Shown piece after piece: positions 5,107 to 5,158 of a stretch of 5,158 bases of DNA (the first letter of the stretch is position 1; every line of letters begins with the position of its first letter). Made by a program: the position numbers and the translations under genes. Below the pieces are notes generated by a model. It worked only from the letters and a program-made list of their open reading frames with translations, was not told where the DNA came from and ran no database searches. This stretch comes from RUG11867 sp964553435 (GTDB taxonomy: Bacteria; Bacillota_I; Bacilli_A; RF39; UBA660), in the NCBI GenBank assembly GCA_964553435.1, contig CAZKKM010000089.1:1-5158 (forward strand), given 5' to 3'.

Positions 5107-5158
5107 GTAAAGAGCGCAAGATTATGTAAATATTTTTCTTGCTAAAAGAGGCGAAATC

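Noticed and set aside
5116..5158. A hairpin GCAAGA/TCTTGC (5116-5142) and a ribosome-site-like AAAGAGG (5145-5151) near the window end
   Set aside because: The hairpin has no T run on either strand. The possible start codon would lie beyond the window, so neither a terminator nor a gene can be supported.

Overview
The window looks like a chromosomal, housekeeping segment of an AT-rich, low-GC Gram-positive bacterium (Bacillota, probably Bacilli-like). The reasons are: GGAGG-type ribosome sites; sigma-A-type promoters with 17-base spacers; a type 2 peptide deformylase; a tRNA-Ile2 almost identical in layout to the Bacillus one; and three envelope enzymes of kinds common in Firmicutes. TGG encodes Trp and TGA is a stop, so this is the standard code, not the Mycoplasma code. 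The species cannot be named from the sequence. No phage, transposon, CRISPR or plasmid signature is visible.

Layout. Bases 1-179: a leftward tRNA operon, promoter then tRNA-Ile2(CAT) then tRNA-Leu(TAG), the latter cut by the window edge. Bases 237-1475: a rightward membrane-anchored polysaccharide deacetylase (PgdA type). Bases 1506-1671: tRNA-Ser(GCT) with its own strong promoter and terminator. Bases 1691-2337: leftward def (peptide deformylase) with terminator and extended -10 promoter. Bases 2339-3822: a rightward two-gene operon, a VanY-family D,D-carboxypeptidase and a family 6 uracil/hypoxanthine DNA glycosylase, with start and stop overlapping as ATGA. Bases 3827-5083: a leftward ATP-grasp ligase resembling the enterococcal D-aspartate ligase Asl. 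The last two genes converge with only 4 bases between their stop codons and share a 12-bp inverted repeat that probably terminates both. There is no gene-free stretch longer than 300 bases.

How the genes fit together. Three of the five proteins act, or probably act, on peptidoglycan: the deacetylase on glycan N-acetyl groups outside the cell, the carboxypeptidase on terminal D-Ala outside the cell, and the ATP-grasp ligase on precursor cross-bridge formation in the cytoplasm. They lie in separate transcription units, so this is a loose neighbourhood and not a proven system. def and the tRNAs serve translation, and the glycosylase repairs deaminated bases. I do not see a previously undescribed system. 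The best second looks are the shared terminator inside two gene ends, the carboxypeptidase-glycosylase coupling, an unusual motif 1 in the deformylase, and a striking excess of the tetramer TCGA.
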